From contig JAFSHE010000157.1 in the NCBI GenBank assembly GCA_017440445.1, positions 1 to 9,865 on the forward strand: 9,865 bases of DNA, written 5' to 3'. This DNA is from Oscillospiraceae bacterium. GTDB taxonomy: Bacteria; Bacillota_A; Clostridia; Oscillospirales; Ruminococcaceae. The notes under the pieces are model-generated. The model saw only the letters and a list, made by a program, of their open reading frames with translations, made no database searches and had not been told where the DNA came from. Made by a program: the position numbers and the translations under genes. Positions 1 through 7,742 of this stretch are shown piece after piece. Positions within the stretch are counted from its first letter, which is position 1; each line of letters opens with the position of its first letter.

Positions 1-1280
1 CCGCCGTTTTCATCGGGGAAATAGGTGCGCTTGTAGCAGTTTTCCGCACCCTCAAACGGTACGGTCTGTACGATGGGCGAAAACTCGGGATGCACCGCTG
101 CGAAGGCCTCGACCACCTCGTCGTTTTCCGCACGGCTCATGGTACAGGTGGAATACACCAGTGTACCGCCCACCTTGACGTATTTGCACGCAGTTTCGAG
201 TATCCTGCGCTGTACAGCGGGAAGCTCCTCAAACTCTGCGGGATTTTTGTACTTTATCTCGGGCTTTCTGCGGATAACTCCCAGTCCCGAGCAGGGGACA
301 TCGCACAGCACCCTGTCTGCCTGCGGCAGCCCGGGATTGTACTTTGTACCGTCATTCTGCTTTGCCTCTATTATGCGGATGCCGAGCCTTGCCGCTCCGT
401 CCTCGATAAGACCCACCCTCATGTCGTGCAGGTCAAGGCTGAATAGCCTTCCGTTGTTGCCCATAAGCTCTGCCATGGTGAAGCTCTTTCCGCCCGGGGC
501 TGCGCACACATCGATGACCGTTTCATTCACAACGGGGCGAAGCGTAAGGCAGCAAAGCTGCGAGGATATATCCTGCACGTGGAAAAGTCCCGCCTTGAAT
601 GCCTTTGACTTTTCAATGTCGCCTGTCTTTTCAAGGACAACGCAGTCGTCAAGACCTGCGTATTTTTTTGCGGAAATCTTATCCTTTGCAAGCTCCGCAA
701 TAAGCTTGTCAGCGGTAGTTTTGAGGGTATTCACCCTCGCATATACGGGCGGCTTTCCCACAGACGCCTTAAGCGCCTTTACGGTGCGGTCAACATCGTA
801 TTCCTCTATCCACTTCTCCACCAGCCATTTCGGGCAGGAGTATTCTATGGACAGCCGCTCTGCCCTGTCAACACCGAGATAGCTTACCTTCTTCCCGTTT
901 CTGATGAAGCTGCGCAGCATGCCGTTTACAAAGCCCTGCGCCGAGAATACCTTCAGCTTTTTGCACAGCTTTACGCTCTCGTTTACCGCTGCGCTCTCGG
1001 GGACGCCCTCCATGAAAAGTATCTGATAAAGTCCCGCACGGAGTATCTCCACAGCGGCACGGTCAAGCTTTTCAAAGGGTATCTTTGAATTCTGCTGAAT
1101 GATATAGTCAAGCGTCATGCGGCGCTCGGTAACTCCGTAGAAAAGCGCCGCCGCAAATGCCTTGTCACGGTCGGACAGCTTCTCCTCGGAAAGCACGTTG
1201 TCCAGCAGGATATTGGAAAAGGACTCGCTGTCCTCCATTTTAAGCAGCATCTTAACTGCGGTAAGTCTTGCGTCCGCCAT
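1..1280 (-). CDS. rsmB: 16S rRNA (cytosine-C5)-methyltransferase RsmB, 3' end cut by window edge
   Basis: RsmB (Sun/Fmu) transfers a methyl group from S-adenosylmethionine to C5 of C967 (E. coli numbering) of 16S rRNA in the cytoplasm. Reading left from the ATG at 1280, the frame stays open for 426 codons to the edge. An N-terminal NusB-like helical domain (about residues 1-130) precedes a Rossmann methyltransferase domain. The SAM loop DVCAAPGGKS starts at residue 257. The motif IV cysteine lies in DVPCSGLG (C330) and the motif VI nucleophile in YSTCT (C379), so both catalytic cysteines are present. Family members are usually about 440-450 residues, so only the last 15-25 residues should be missing. 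AGAAAGGAA lies about 10 bases before the ATG. The gene follows the metallopeptidase by 30 bases and is the last visible gene of the operon. Its place after fmt matches Bacillus. Confidence 0.95.
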   Translation of the reverse strand, partial: MADARLTAVKMLLKMEDSESFSNILLDNVLSEEKLSDRDKAFAAALFYGVTERRMTLDYIIQQNSKIPFEKLDRAAVEILRAGLYQILFMEGVPESAAVNESVKLCKKLKVFSAQGFVNGMLRSFIRNGKKVSYLGVDRAERLSIEYSCPKWLVEKWIEEYDVDRTVKALKASVGKPPVYARVNTLKTTADKLIAELAKDKISAKKYAGLDDCVVLEKTGDIEKSKAFKAGLFHVQDISSQLCCLTLRPVVNETVIDVCAAPGGKSFTMAELMGNNGRLFSLDLHDMRVGLIEDGAARLGIRIIEAKQNDGTKYNPGLPQADRVLCDVPCSGLGVIRRKPEIKYKNPAEFEELPAVQRRILETACKYVKVGGTLVYSTCTMSRAENDEVVEAFAAVHPEFSPIVQTVPFEGAENCYKRTYFPDENG

Positions 1281-1310
1281 AGCTGTCAGTTTCCTTTCTG
1301 TTGAGGGAGT

Positions 1311-2075
1311 TTATCTTCGTCTGGAGCGCACCAGAAGTTTTAAAAGCTGGGTAACAGACACAAGCAGGCTTGCAACATAAGTCATAGCCGCTGCGCTGAG
1401 GGTCTTTTTAGCGGGAGCAAGCTCGTCGCTGTCAAGGATAAGCTGGTCGGAGAGGGTCTTTAGCGCACGGGAGCTTGCATTGAACTCCACAGGGAGGGTT
1501 ACAAGCTGGAATATCACAACAAAAGCAAACAGGATGATACCCACATTCGCCAGCAGAGAATTGTTCAGAAGAAGTCCGAGGAGGAATATCCATATATAGG
1601 TCCTGGAGCCTATCTGCACAATCGGCACGAAGGCAGAGCGTATCTTTATGGGTGTGTAGCCCCTTGCATGCTGTATGGCATGACCGCACTCGTGCGCCGC
1701 AACGCCGATGGCGGCAAGGGAGCTGCTGTCATAAACGCTGTCGGACAGCGACACCACCTTTGTCTTTGGATTGAAGTTATCCGTAAGATTTCCGCTGATA
1801 TGCACCACCGAAACATCATAAAGACCGTTGTTGTCCAGTATCTGCCTTGCCACCTGCCATGCGGTCAGGTGCTTTCTGTTGTATGTGGTGCTGTATTTGT
1901 TGAAGGTGGACTTCACCCTTGCGGAGCAGACCATAGCGAATATCATCGCCGCAACAGCGAGGATGGATACGAAAAGATAGCCGCCCTCAAAAAGCATGAA
2001 GCGCTGAGCCGCACGGTGTGCGTTTTCGTATCCCGCCGCACCTGCATTTGTTATCATAAAAAGTACGTCTGACAT
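1311..2075 (-). CDS. YugP-type membrane zinc metallopeptidase (Zn_peptidase_2 family)
   Basis: This 254-residue membrane protein carries the zinc motif HECGH (H128, E129, H132). A conserved glutamate in LPVEFNASSRA (E197) is the probable third ligand. The stretch LTDNFNPKTKVVSLSD (about 97-112) is typical of the YugP/DUF family. Hydrophobic segments lie near residues 32-50, 160-194 (probably two) and 228-248, so the active site should sit at the membrane. Substrates of the family are not established. I chose the ATG at 2075 because AAAGGA lies a proper distance upstream; an ATG three codons earlier (2084) would overlap that ribosome site. Compared with B. subtilis YugP there are extra residues before the first membrane helix. 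It lies about 40 bases after fmt and 30 before rsmB. An unrelated membrane peptidase between these translation genes recurs in clostridia, to my knowledge. Confidence 0.85.
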   Translation of the reverse strand: MSDVLFMITNAGAAGYENAHRAAQRFMLFEGGYLFVSILAVAAMIFAMVCSARVKSTFNKYSTTYNRKHLTAWQVARQILDNNGLYDVSVVHISGNLTDNFNPKTKVVSLSDSVYDSSSLAAIGVAAHECGHAIQHARGYTPIKIRSAFVPIVQIGSRTYIWIFLLGLLLNNSLLANVGIILFAFVVIFQLVTLPVEFNASSRALKTLSDQLILDSDELAPAKKTLSAAAMTYVASLLVSVTQLLKLLVRSRRR

Positions 2076-2115
2076 AAAGATCATCCTTTCAGATCAGCCG
2101 AAAAAAACTTAACAT

Positions 2116-3048
2116 TTAACCGAGGACAGTTCCCTTTTCGGGCTTTTTGCCTCTGAGATAAGCCGCTGTTTCCATGCGCTTGCCGCCCTCGGGCTGTACC
2201 TCGGTGAAAGCAACGCCGTTTCCGTCGCCGCATGCCACCACGAACTCATCTGCGTCTGCGATGGTCCCTGCGGGAGCGTTCACGCCCTCCACGATGCGGG
2301 ACATATACACCTTCATACGCTTGCCCTCAAGCATGGTGTAGGCGCAGGGAGCGTCCGACATGGCTCTTATAAAATCATACACCTGCTTTGCAGGCTTTGT
2401 GAAATCTATCTTAAGCTCCTCCTTGCTTATCATGGAGGCATAGCAGGTATCGCCCTCCTGCGGAGTACGCACGGCAGAGCCGTCCTCCAGAGCTGCGAGG
2501 GTCTTTACGATAAGCGCCGCTCCGCATGCGGAAAGTGCGTCGTGAAGCTGTGCGCCTGTCATATTCTCAGGGATGGCCACTTCTTCCTTAAGTATCATAT
2601 CGCCCGTGTCAAGACCCTCTGCCATGTACATGGTGGTAACACCACTGACTGTACAGCCGTCCTGGATAACTCTCTGTATGGGAGCCGCACCACGGTACAT
2701 CGGCAGCAGCGATGCATGGACATTGATGCATCCGTACTTCGGCAGGTCAAGCACCTCCTTGGGAAGTATCTGACCGTAAGCCACCACCACGATGCACTCG
2801 GGGGCGATATCACGCAGCGTCTGCATGGAGCTTTCCGCATCCTCGCCCTTTCTGAGGGAAAGCGGCTGATATACGGGGATATCGTGCTTGAGCGCACATT
2901 CCTTTACGGGGGTCATCATTATCTGCTTGCCGCGGTTTTTTGGCTTGTCGGGCTGGGTGAACACCGCAGCCACCTCGTGACCCGCTTCAATGAGCGATTC
3001 AAGGCAGGCGAGGGAGAAAACGGGAGTTCCCATAAAAACTATCTTCAT
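2116..3048 (-). CDS. fmt: Methionyl-tRNA formyltransferase
   Basis: Fmt formylates the amino group of Met-tRNA(fMet) using 10-formyltetrahydrofolate, producing the bacterial initiator tRNA. The 310-residue length is normal. It opens with MKIVFMGTPVFS, the usual start of the formyltransferase domain. The catalytic triad is intact: N109 and H111 in CINVHASLLP and D147 in GLDTGD. The folate and SLLP loop continues as MYRGAAPIQR, matching the E. coli enzyme with a +3 offset. The C-terminal tRNA-binding domain begins near residue 208 (ELKIDF) and ends with AAYLRGKKPEKG. Its PG-AY region reads DAPCAYT, a mild variant. The start codon lies one base after the stop of the upstream deformylase, so translation is probably coupled. 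Fmt adds the formyl group that the neighbouring deformylases remove. Confidence 0.97.
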   Translation of the reverse strand: MKIVFMGTPVFSLACLESLIEAGHEVAAVFTQPDKPKNRGKQIMMTPVKECALKHDIPVYQPLSLRKGEDAESSMQTLRDIAPECIVVVAYGQILPKEVLDLPKYGCINVHASLLPMYRGAAPIQRVIQDGCTVSGVTTMYMAEGLDTGDMILKEEVAIPENMTGAQLHDALSACGAALIVKTLAALEDGSAVRTPQEGDTCYASMISKEELKIDFTKPAKQVYDFIRAMSDAPCAYTMLEGKRMKVYMSRIVEGVNAPAGTIADADEFVVACGDGNGVAFTEVQPEGGKRMETAAYLRGKKPEKGTVLG

Positions 3049-3049
3049 A

Positions 3050-3514
3050 TCACTTTTCCTCCTCTACCCATTCAGAAACCTTATCTGCGAAAAGTATGCC
3101 GTTAAGGTGGTCTATCTCGTGGCAGAATGCACGTGCCAGCAGCTCCGAGCCGCTGTATTCAACGGGCTTGCCGTAGCGGTTGAGCGCCTTTACACGCACC
3201 TTGTTGGGGCGCTTCACATAGCCGTATCTTCCCGGGTAGGAAAGACAGCCCTCCGTACCGTTCTGCTTTCCTGTCATCCTTGTGATAACGGGGTTTATAA
3301 GCTCTATCCTTCCGTTGTCATCGTCAACGTCGATCACCACCACACGCTTTAAAACGCCCACCTGCGGTGCGGCAAGACCAACTCCGTTTGCCTCGGTCAT
3401 GGTGTCGTACATGTCGTCGAGAAGCTCCCACAGCTCCTCGTCGAACTTTGTGACCTCCGTGCATTTCTGACGGAGAACATCCTCTCCGAATCTTACTATT
3501 TCACGCTTTGCCAT
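3050..3514 (-). CDS. def: Peptide deformylase, second copy in the operon (adjacent to fmt)
   Basis: Peptide deformylase removes the formyl group from the N-terminal methionine of nascent proteins at the ribosome, using a metal (usually Fe2+). All three motifs are present in this 154-residue protein: GVGLAAPQ (44-51), EGCLS (88-92, metal ligand C90) and HEIDH (132-136, ligands H132 and H136, catalytic E133). GAGAGG lies about 8 bases before the ATG. A gap-free hand alignment with the other deformylase at 4236-4694 gives about 86 identical positions of 152, so the two are clear paralogues. All catalytic residues are kept in both, so neither looks dead. The motif 2 neighbour is YPG here and LPG in the paralogue. 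It is followed by fmt after one base, the classical def-fmt pairing, so this copy is probably the positional orthologue of the usual def. Confidence 0.95.
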   Translation of the reverse strand: MAKREIVRFGEDVLRQKCTEVTKFDEELWELLDDMYDTMTEANGVGLAAPQVGVLKRVVVIDVDDDNGRIELINPVITRMTGKQNGTEGCLSYPGRYGYVKRPNKVRVKALNRYGKPVEYSGSELLARAFCHEIDHLNGILFADKVSEWVEEEK

Positions 3515-3534
3515 TTTTAATTCCTCTCAAAATA

Positions 3535-3564
3535 TGTATAAATGCTATCTCAGCAGACATTCAA
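3535..3564 (-). promoter_or_regulatory. Possible weak internal promoter before the second def
   Basis: Reading the minus strand, TTGAAT (3559-3564) is followed 18 bases later by TATACA (3535-3540), inside and just after the end of the HD-domain gene. The short gap is noticeably AT-rich against its GC-rich surroundings. The predicted start site near 3528 would leave a leader of only about 14 bases with the ribosome site at its very 5' end. This is a weak candidate and may simply be an AT-rich ribosome-loading region. Confidence 0.25.
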
Positions 3565-4222
3565 GCTCCTCGCTGCCTCTTTTGCGGGGAGATGTCACCT
3601 CGCTGTACAGGCTGTCGTAGAAGCTCACCGCAGCGGTGCGGCGCGCCTCTGCAAGGAGCCTGCCTCTCTGCGTATAAAAGCCCGAGTATATTTTTTCAAG
3701 CTTTGTCCTGTACTCACGGAAAAAGGACTGTGCAGTATCCGCACTGCCATCCGAGATACTTCCGTCAGGCAGCACATTGTACAGCGGCTCGCCAAGCGCA
3801 CCCTTGTAGACCAGTGTGCGGGCGATACCCACAGCACCTGCCGCATCCAGCTTATCCGCATCAAAAAGTATCTTCGCCTCTATACTCTCGGGCGGTGAGC
3901 TTTTTCTGAACCTGTGGGTCAGTATACACTGCCTTACATGCTGTGAAAAGCTCTCCGAAAAGCCGTTGTCCTTAAGGAAACGGTATGCCATCTCACTTCC
4001 CACCTCGGCATGGCACAGGGACGGGTCTGCAAGCTGCGCCGCCCTGCCGATATCATGCAGCAGACATGCTGTGATGATAACGTCATAGTCCGCATACTGC
4101 TCCTCCGAGGCGATGTCAAGGGCGCTGTACAGCACACGGTAAACGTGTTCCCTGTCATGAGCGCTGTCCGCCATGCAGGAGAGCATGTACCCCTCTATCA
4201 GCGAATAGGTCTTTCGTTCCAA
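3545..4222 (-). CDS. HD-domain phosphohydrolase, YpgQ/YedJ-like
   Basis: This 225-residue protein has the HD-superfamily metal site: H26 (in HDREHVYRV), H56-D57 (LLHDIG) and D123 (FDADKLDA). Further histidines lie at 71 and 103. The stretch DADKLDAAGAVGIARTL, followed by a GEPLYN motif, closely resembles B. subtilis YpgQ and E. coli YedJ. YpgQ is reported as a metal-dependent nucleotide pyrophosphohydrolase. A housecleaning or nucleotide-hydrolysing role is therefore plausible, but the substrate here is unknown. The start is a TTG at 4222, chosen because a full GGAGG (4228-4232) sits 5 bases upstream, right after the stop of the preceding deformylase at 4236. The next in-frame ATG (codon 13) has no such support. 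It lies between two deformylase genes, which is unusual. No membrane segment or signal peptide is visible. Confidence 0.82.
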   Translation of the reverse strand: MERKTYSLIEGYMLSCMADSAHDREHVYRVLYSALDIASEEQYADYDVIITACLLHDIGRAAQLADPSLCHAEVGSEMAYRFLKDNGFSESFSQHVRQCILTHRFRKSSPPESIEAKILFDADKLDAAGAVGIARTLVYKGALGEPLYNVLPDGSISDGSADTAQSFFREYRTKLEKIYSGFYTQRGRLLAEARRTAAVSFYDSLYSEVTSPRKRGSEELECLLR

Positions 4223-4235
4223 AGCAACCTCCGTT

Positions 4236-4694
4236 TTACTTCAGCTCAGCGGGCTTTACCTTATCGATAAACAGCACGCCGTCAAGGTGGTCTGTTTCAT
4301 GGCATATAGCACGGGCAAGCAGCCCCTCGCCCGTAAGGGTGAACTCGTTTCCGTTGCGGTCCTGAGCCTTTACCGTCACCTTGGCGGGACGCTCCACCTC
4401 CTGCCACTCGCCGGGGAGCGACAGACAGCCCTCGTTGCCGCACTGAGTACCCTCCACGGAAACTATCTCGGGGTTTATCAGCTCGTAGACGCCGTGGTTG
4501 TCACGTACATCGATTATGCAGATACGGCGCAGCATTCCCACCTGCGGAGCCGCAAGGCCTGCGCCCTGAGCCTCCGCAAGAGTTTCCTTCATATCCTCAA
4601 GCAGGGTCCACAGCTTTTCGTCAAAGGCTGTAACGGGTCTGCACTTCTTGCGCAGGATATCGTCGCCGTATTTTACTATCTCTCTTAAAGCCAT
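4236..4694 (-). CDS. def: Peptide deformylase, first copy in the operon (adjacent to priA)
   Basis: This second peptide deformylase has 152 residues and all three family motifs: GAGLAAPQ (44-51), EGCLS (88-92, C90) and HETDH (132-136). Metal ligands C90, H132 and H136 and catalytic E133 are intact at the same positions as in the paralogue at 3050-3514. Motif 1 has alanine where the other copy has valine; that site is hydrophobic in the family and tolerates this. The paralogues are about 57% identical by hand count, so the duplication is not recent. GAAAGGA lies about 6 bases before the ATG, just after the priA stop at 4708. It holds the position directly after priA, where def lies in Bacillus, but fmt follows the other copy. 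The two may differ in metal use, expression or inhibitor sensitivity, but the sequence does not show which. Confidence 0.94.
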   Translation of the reverse strand: MALREIVKYGDDILRKKCRPVTAFDEKLWTLLEDMKETLAEAQGAGLAAPQVGMLRRICIIDVRDNHGVYELINPEIVSVEGTQCGNEGCLSLPGEWQEVERPAKVTVKAQDRNGNEFTLTGEGLLARAICHETDHLDGVLFIDKVKPAELK

Positions 4695-4707
4695 TTTTCT
4701 TCCTTTC

Positions 4708-7128
4708 TCACAGCTCGCCGTTCATGTCCGCATGAAAGCTTACATTCACGAAAGCCTTGTCCTGACCCGCCGCCTTCAGCGAGTTTTCTATCAAGCGCCT
4801 TAAAGCGCTGCTGTTTCTGCATTTTATTATCAGCCTGTGTCGGTATCTGCCGTTTATCTTTGCGGCGGCGCACCTTGCGGGGCCTAAAAGCCGCAGCGGT
4901 ATCTGCTTCTCACGTGCCTCGGGCTGTTCGTTCAGTATCGAAACGAACCTTGCCGCAGCCGCTGCGCATTTTTCGTCCTGTATTGCGGAAAACGTCACCG
5001 AAACGATATCGCAGTAGGGCGGGTACAGCATAGCCTCACGCAGCTTTATCTCCTCCTCGTAGAATGCGGGATAATCCTGCATCGCAGCGAGGTTAAGCAC
5101 ATAATGCTCGGGCGTGAAGGTCTGGAGCATGGCTCTGCCCTTTCTGCCTCCTCTGCCTGAGCGTCCCACCACCTGCGTCACAAGCGAGAATGTGCGCTCA
5201 TACGCCTTGAAATCCCCCGCATAGAGGGAGTTGTCCGTCTTAAGCACGCCGACGAGGGTAACATTCGGGAAATCAAGTCCCTTTGCTATCATCTGCGTAC
5301 CGACTATTATATCATATTCGCCTGCGGCGAATGCACTGAACTTGCTTTCAAACGCATGCTTTGTGGATGTGGTATCTGCGTCCATACGCAGGATACGTGC
5401 CTTCGGGAATATCTCGGAAAGCTCGTCCTCGATGCGCTGAGTGCCTGTGCCTTTCATGGAAATGAAACGGCTGCCGCACTTCGTACAGGTGGGCGCAAGC
5501 CTCTGCGAAAACCCGCAGTAGTGGCAGATAACGCTGCCGTTTATCTTGTGATATGTCAGCGGCACTGCGCAGTTGGGACACTCCGCCGCTGCGCCGCAGC
5601 TTGCACATCTTACGCTGGTGTGATATCCCCTGCGGTTGAGCAGAAGTATCGACTGCTCCCCCCTGTCGAGGTTTGCCTGTATCTCGTCTATCAGCGGCAT
5701 GCTGAATGCGGAGTGGTTGCCGTTTTGCGCCTCCTGCTTCATGTCCACCATGTATACATCGGGGAGTACAGCGTTGTTGTAGCGCTCGTCCATCTCGAAA
5801 AGGCTGTACCTGCCCGTTTTAGCGTTGAAGTAGCTCTCCATCGAGGGCGTAGCCGAGGCAAGCAGCAGAAACGCATCATGCGCAAAGCAGCGCTGCTTTG
5901 CCACATCCCTCGCATGATAGCGGGGAGCATTCTCGGATTTGTAGGTGCTTTCGCCCTCCTCGTCGATGACGATTATTCCTAAATTCTGCACAGGTGCGAA
6001 TACCGCACTCCTTGTGCCGATAACTATCTTAGCTTTTCCTGTCTTTATGCGGCGGTATTCGTCCGCACGCTCGCCGAGGGAAAGGCTGCTGTGGATAACT
6101 GCCACCTCTCCGCCGAAAAGCTGCCTGAACTTTCCCACCATCTGCGGCGTGAGGGATATCTCGGGGACAAGCATCATCGCTGACTTTCCCTGCTTTACCG
6201 CCTCGTTTATCAGCCTTATGAACACCGAGGTCTTGCCGCTGCCCGTAACTCCGCGCAGCAGTGCGCATTTCGGCTCGGGAGCGTTCATAAGCTGCAGCAG
6301 ACCGTCAAACACCCGCTGCTGCGTATCGGAGAAAACGATGCTGTCGGGGCTTTCCGTTGCGCCTGTTACAGGCTCAGTGCGGAATACCGTCTGCTCGTAT
6401 ATCTCAAGCACGCCCTTTTCGGCAAGGCGCTTCACCACCGCTGCGGTAACGCAGCAGGCATAGCAGACCTCCTTTACGGACGCCGCCTCGGAATTCTGCA
6501 CGAATTCCAGTACCTGCTTCTGCTTCGGGGTGAGCTTAGGCATCTCCTCAGGCTCGGCAAGGCGCACAAGTCGGGCTGTTTCATCGCCCACACGCCGTTT
6601 AAGCTCCTCGCTCTCGGTGACAGCGCCCTTTTCAAGCAGTGTGCGTATCATCCTGCCGCCGTCTGCACGGGCTGCCACCACCTCGTCCCTTGCGATGCCG
6701 TCTGCCGCCGCACGAAGCTGCTCCGTAAAGGCACGCTCCGCATCGGTAAGCTCGCCTGTATAGTCCTTGTTCACGCAGTAGTGCGTCCTGAGCGAAAAGC
6801 TGAGTCCCGGCGGGAGTATCGCACGGAACGCATCGAAATACGTACAGAACGTATTGTCACGCAGCCATCTGCAAAGCTTAAGCAGCTCCTCCGAGATACA
6901 CGGCTCTGTGTCCACCGCAAAAAGGACGGATTTCAGCCGCTCCGCACTGCCGCTCTCCACCGAAAACACCAGTGCTATGCGGCGGGAGTTTCCCCTGCCG
7001 AAGGGTACAGCCACCCTCATTCCTGCGGAGATGCTGCCGCACAGCTCCTCGGGGATAACGTAGCTGAAAAGCGTATCAAAGCTGTACGAGGTGTTCTCCA
7101 CCGCAACCAGTGCTATCTGCTGTTCCAT
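4708..7128 (-). CDS. priA: Primosomal protein N', replication-restart helicase PriA
   Basis: PriA is a superfamily 2 3'-5' DNA helicase that recognises stalled or broken forks and loads the replication machinery. From the ATG at 7128 it has 806 residues. Order: N-terminal DNA-binding domain (YVIPEEL, then RVAVPFGRG), winged-helix region, Walker A GVTGSGKTS (about 293-301), GTRSAVFAP, motif II DEEG (389-392), ATPSMES, a zinc-binding segment with eight cysteines in four CxxC pairs (about 505-555), motif V GTQMIAKGLDFP, then QVVGRSGRGGRKG and a C-terminal domain with NGRYRHRL. Motif II is normally DEEH; glycine here is unusual. A GTG at 7143 overlaps the gmk stop and would add five residues, but its AAAGG touches the codon. 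The ATG lies 7 bases past the gmk stop and fits better, although its ribosome site is distant. Either start implies coupling to gmk. Confidence 0.96.
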   Translation of the reverse strand: MEQQIALVAVENTSYSFDTLFSYVIPEELCGSISAGMRVAVPFGRGNSRRIALVFSVESGSAERLKSVLFAVDTEPCISEELLKLCRWLRDNTFCTYFDAFRAILPPGLSFSLRTHYCVNKDYTGELTDAERAFTEQLRAAADGIARDEVVAARADGGRMIRTLLEKGAVTESEELKRRVGDETARLVRLAEPEEMPKLTPKQKQVLEFVQNSEAASVKEVCYACCVTAAVVKRLAEKGVLEIYEQTVFRTEPVTGATESPDSIVFSDTQQRVFDGLLQLMNAPEPKCALLRGVTGSGKTSVFIRLINEAVKQGKSAMMLVPEISLTPQMVGKFRQLFGGEVAVIHSSLSLGERADEYRRIKTGKAKIVIGTRSAVFAPVQNLGIIVIDEEGESTYKSENAPRYHARDVAKQRCFAHDAFLLLASATPSMESYFNAKTGRYSLFEMDERYNNAVLPDVYMVDMKQEAQNGNHSAFSMPLIDEIQANLDRGEQSILLLNRRGYHTSVRCASCGAAAECPNCAVPLTYHKINGSVICHYCGFSQRLAPTCTKCGSRFISMKGTGTQRIEDELSEIFPKARILRMDADTTSTKHAFESKFSAFAAGEYDIIVGTQMIAKGLDFPNVTLVGVLKTDNSLYAGDFKAYERTFSLVTQVVGRSGRGGRKGRAMLQTFTPEHYVLNLAAMQDYPAFYEEEIKLREAMLYPPYCDIVSVTFSAIQDEKCAAAAARFVSILNEQPEAREKQIPLRLLGPARCAAAKINGRYRHRLIIKCRNSSALRRLIENSLKAAGQDKAFVNVSFHADMNGEL

Positions 7129-7135
7129 CGGGATA

Positions 7136-7741
7136 TCATTCACCCTTTATCTCTTTAAGAAGTCCCATGCATCTTTCCTTGCGGCACTTCTCCGCACGGA
7201 TAACTGCGATAAGGTCGTCCACCGCATCCTCAAGTGCGTCGTTTACAACGAAGTAGTCGTAGTTCACTGCGGTGTCTATCTCATTCCTTGCCTGTGCCGT
7301 GCGGCGGAGGATAGTTTCCTCGTCCTCCGTGCCACGCTTTCTCAGGCGGCGCTCAAGCTCCGCCATGGAGGGGGGAAGTATGAACACAAGACAGCACTCG
7401 GGGAACAGCCTTTTAATGTTCATCGCACCCTCGACCTCTATCTTCAGGATAACGTCCTTGCCCTCTGCAAGCATGTCCTCCACCGCCTTGCGGGGAGTGC
7501 CGTAGTAGTTGCCGATGTACTCGGTGTATTCGAGGACAGCGTTCTCCTCTATCATCTTCTCGAAGCTCTCTCTTGTGTGGAAGTGGTAGTGAACACCGTC
7601 CACCTCACCGGGACGGGGCGCTCTTGTGGTCGCAGAAACGGAGTAACCGACGTTCTCCGTCTTAGCCAGCACCTGCTCTAAAATAGTGTCCTTTCCGCAG
7701 CCCGCAGGCGCAGATACAACAAATAACAATCCCTTACTCAT
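7136..7741 (-). CDS. gmk: Guanylate kinase
   Basis: Guanylate kinase phosphorylates GMP (and dGMP) to GDP with ATP, feeding GTP and dGTP synthesis and recycling. The 201-residue length is typical. The P-loop SAPAGCGKDT (10-19) begins like that of E. coli (SAPSGAGK) but has aspartate after the lysine, where serine or glycine is usual. GMP-binding features follow: SATTRAPRPGEVDG and GNYYGTPR. The lid arginine region is RRLRKRGTEDEE, followed by the usual YDYFVVND. The frame is open further upstream to 7906, but that stretch overlaps remA and has no domain character. The ATG at 7741 follows the remA stop by one base and has GAGGAGG 9 bases upstream inside the remA end. The remA-gmk pairing is strongly conserved in Firmicutes. 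Confidence 0.96.
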   Translation of the reverse strand: MSKGLLFVVSAPAGCGKDTILEQVLAKTENVGYSVSATTRAPRPGEVDGVHYHFHTRESFEKMIEENAVLEYTEYIGNYYGTPRKAVEDMLAEGKDVILKIEVEGAMNIKRLFPECCLVFILPPSMAELERRLRKRGTEDEETILRRTAQARNEIDTAVNYDYFVVNDALEDAVDDLIAVIRAEKCRKERCMGLLKEIKGE

Positions 7742-7742
7742 T

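Noticed and set aside
73..882. A 269-codon plus-strand open frame
   Set aside because: It is antisense to rsmB, whose frame contains every expected motif. The antisense product is low-complexity (serine-rich) and has no recognisable domain.
2076..2115. A terminator in the fmt-metallopeptidase gap because of a run of T on the minus strand
   Set aside because: There is a T-run but no stable hairpin in front of it, and the next gene follows closely in the same direction.
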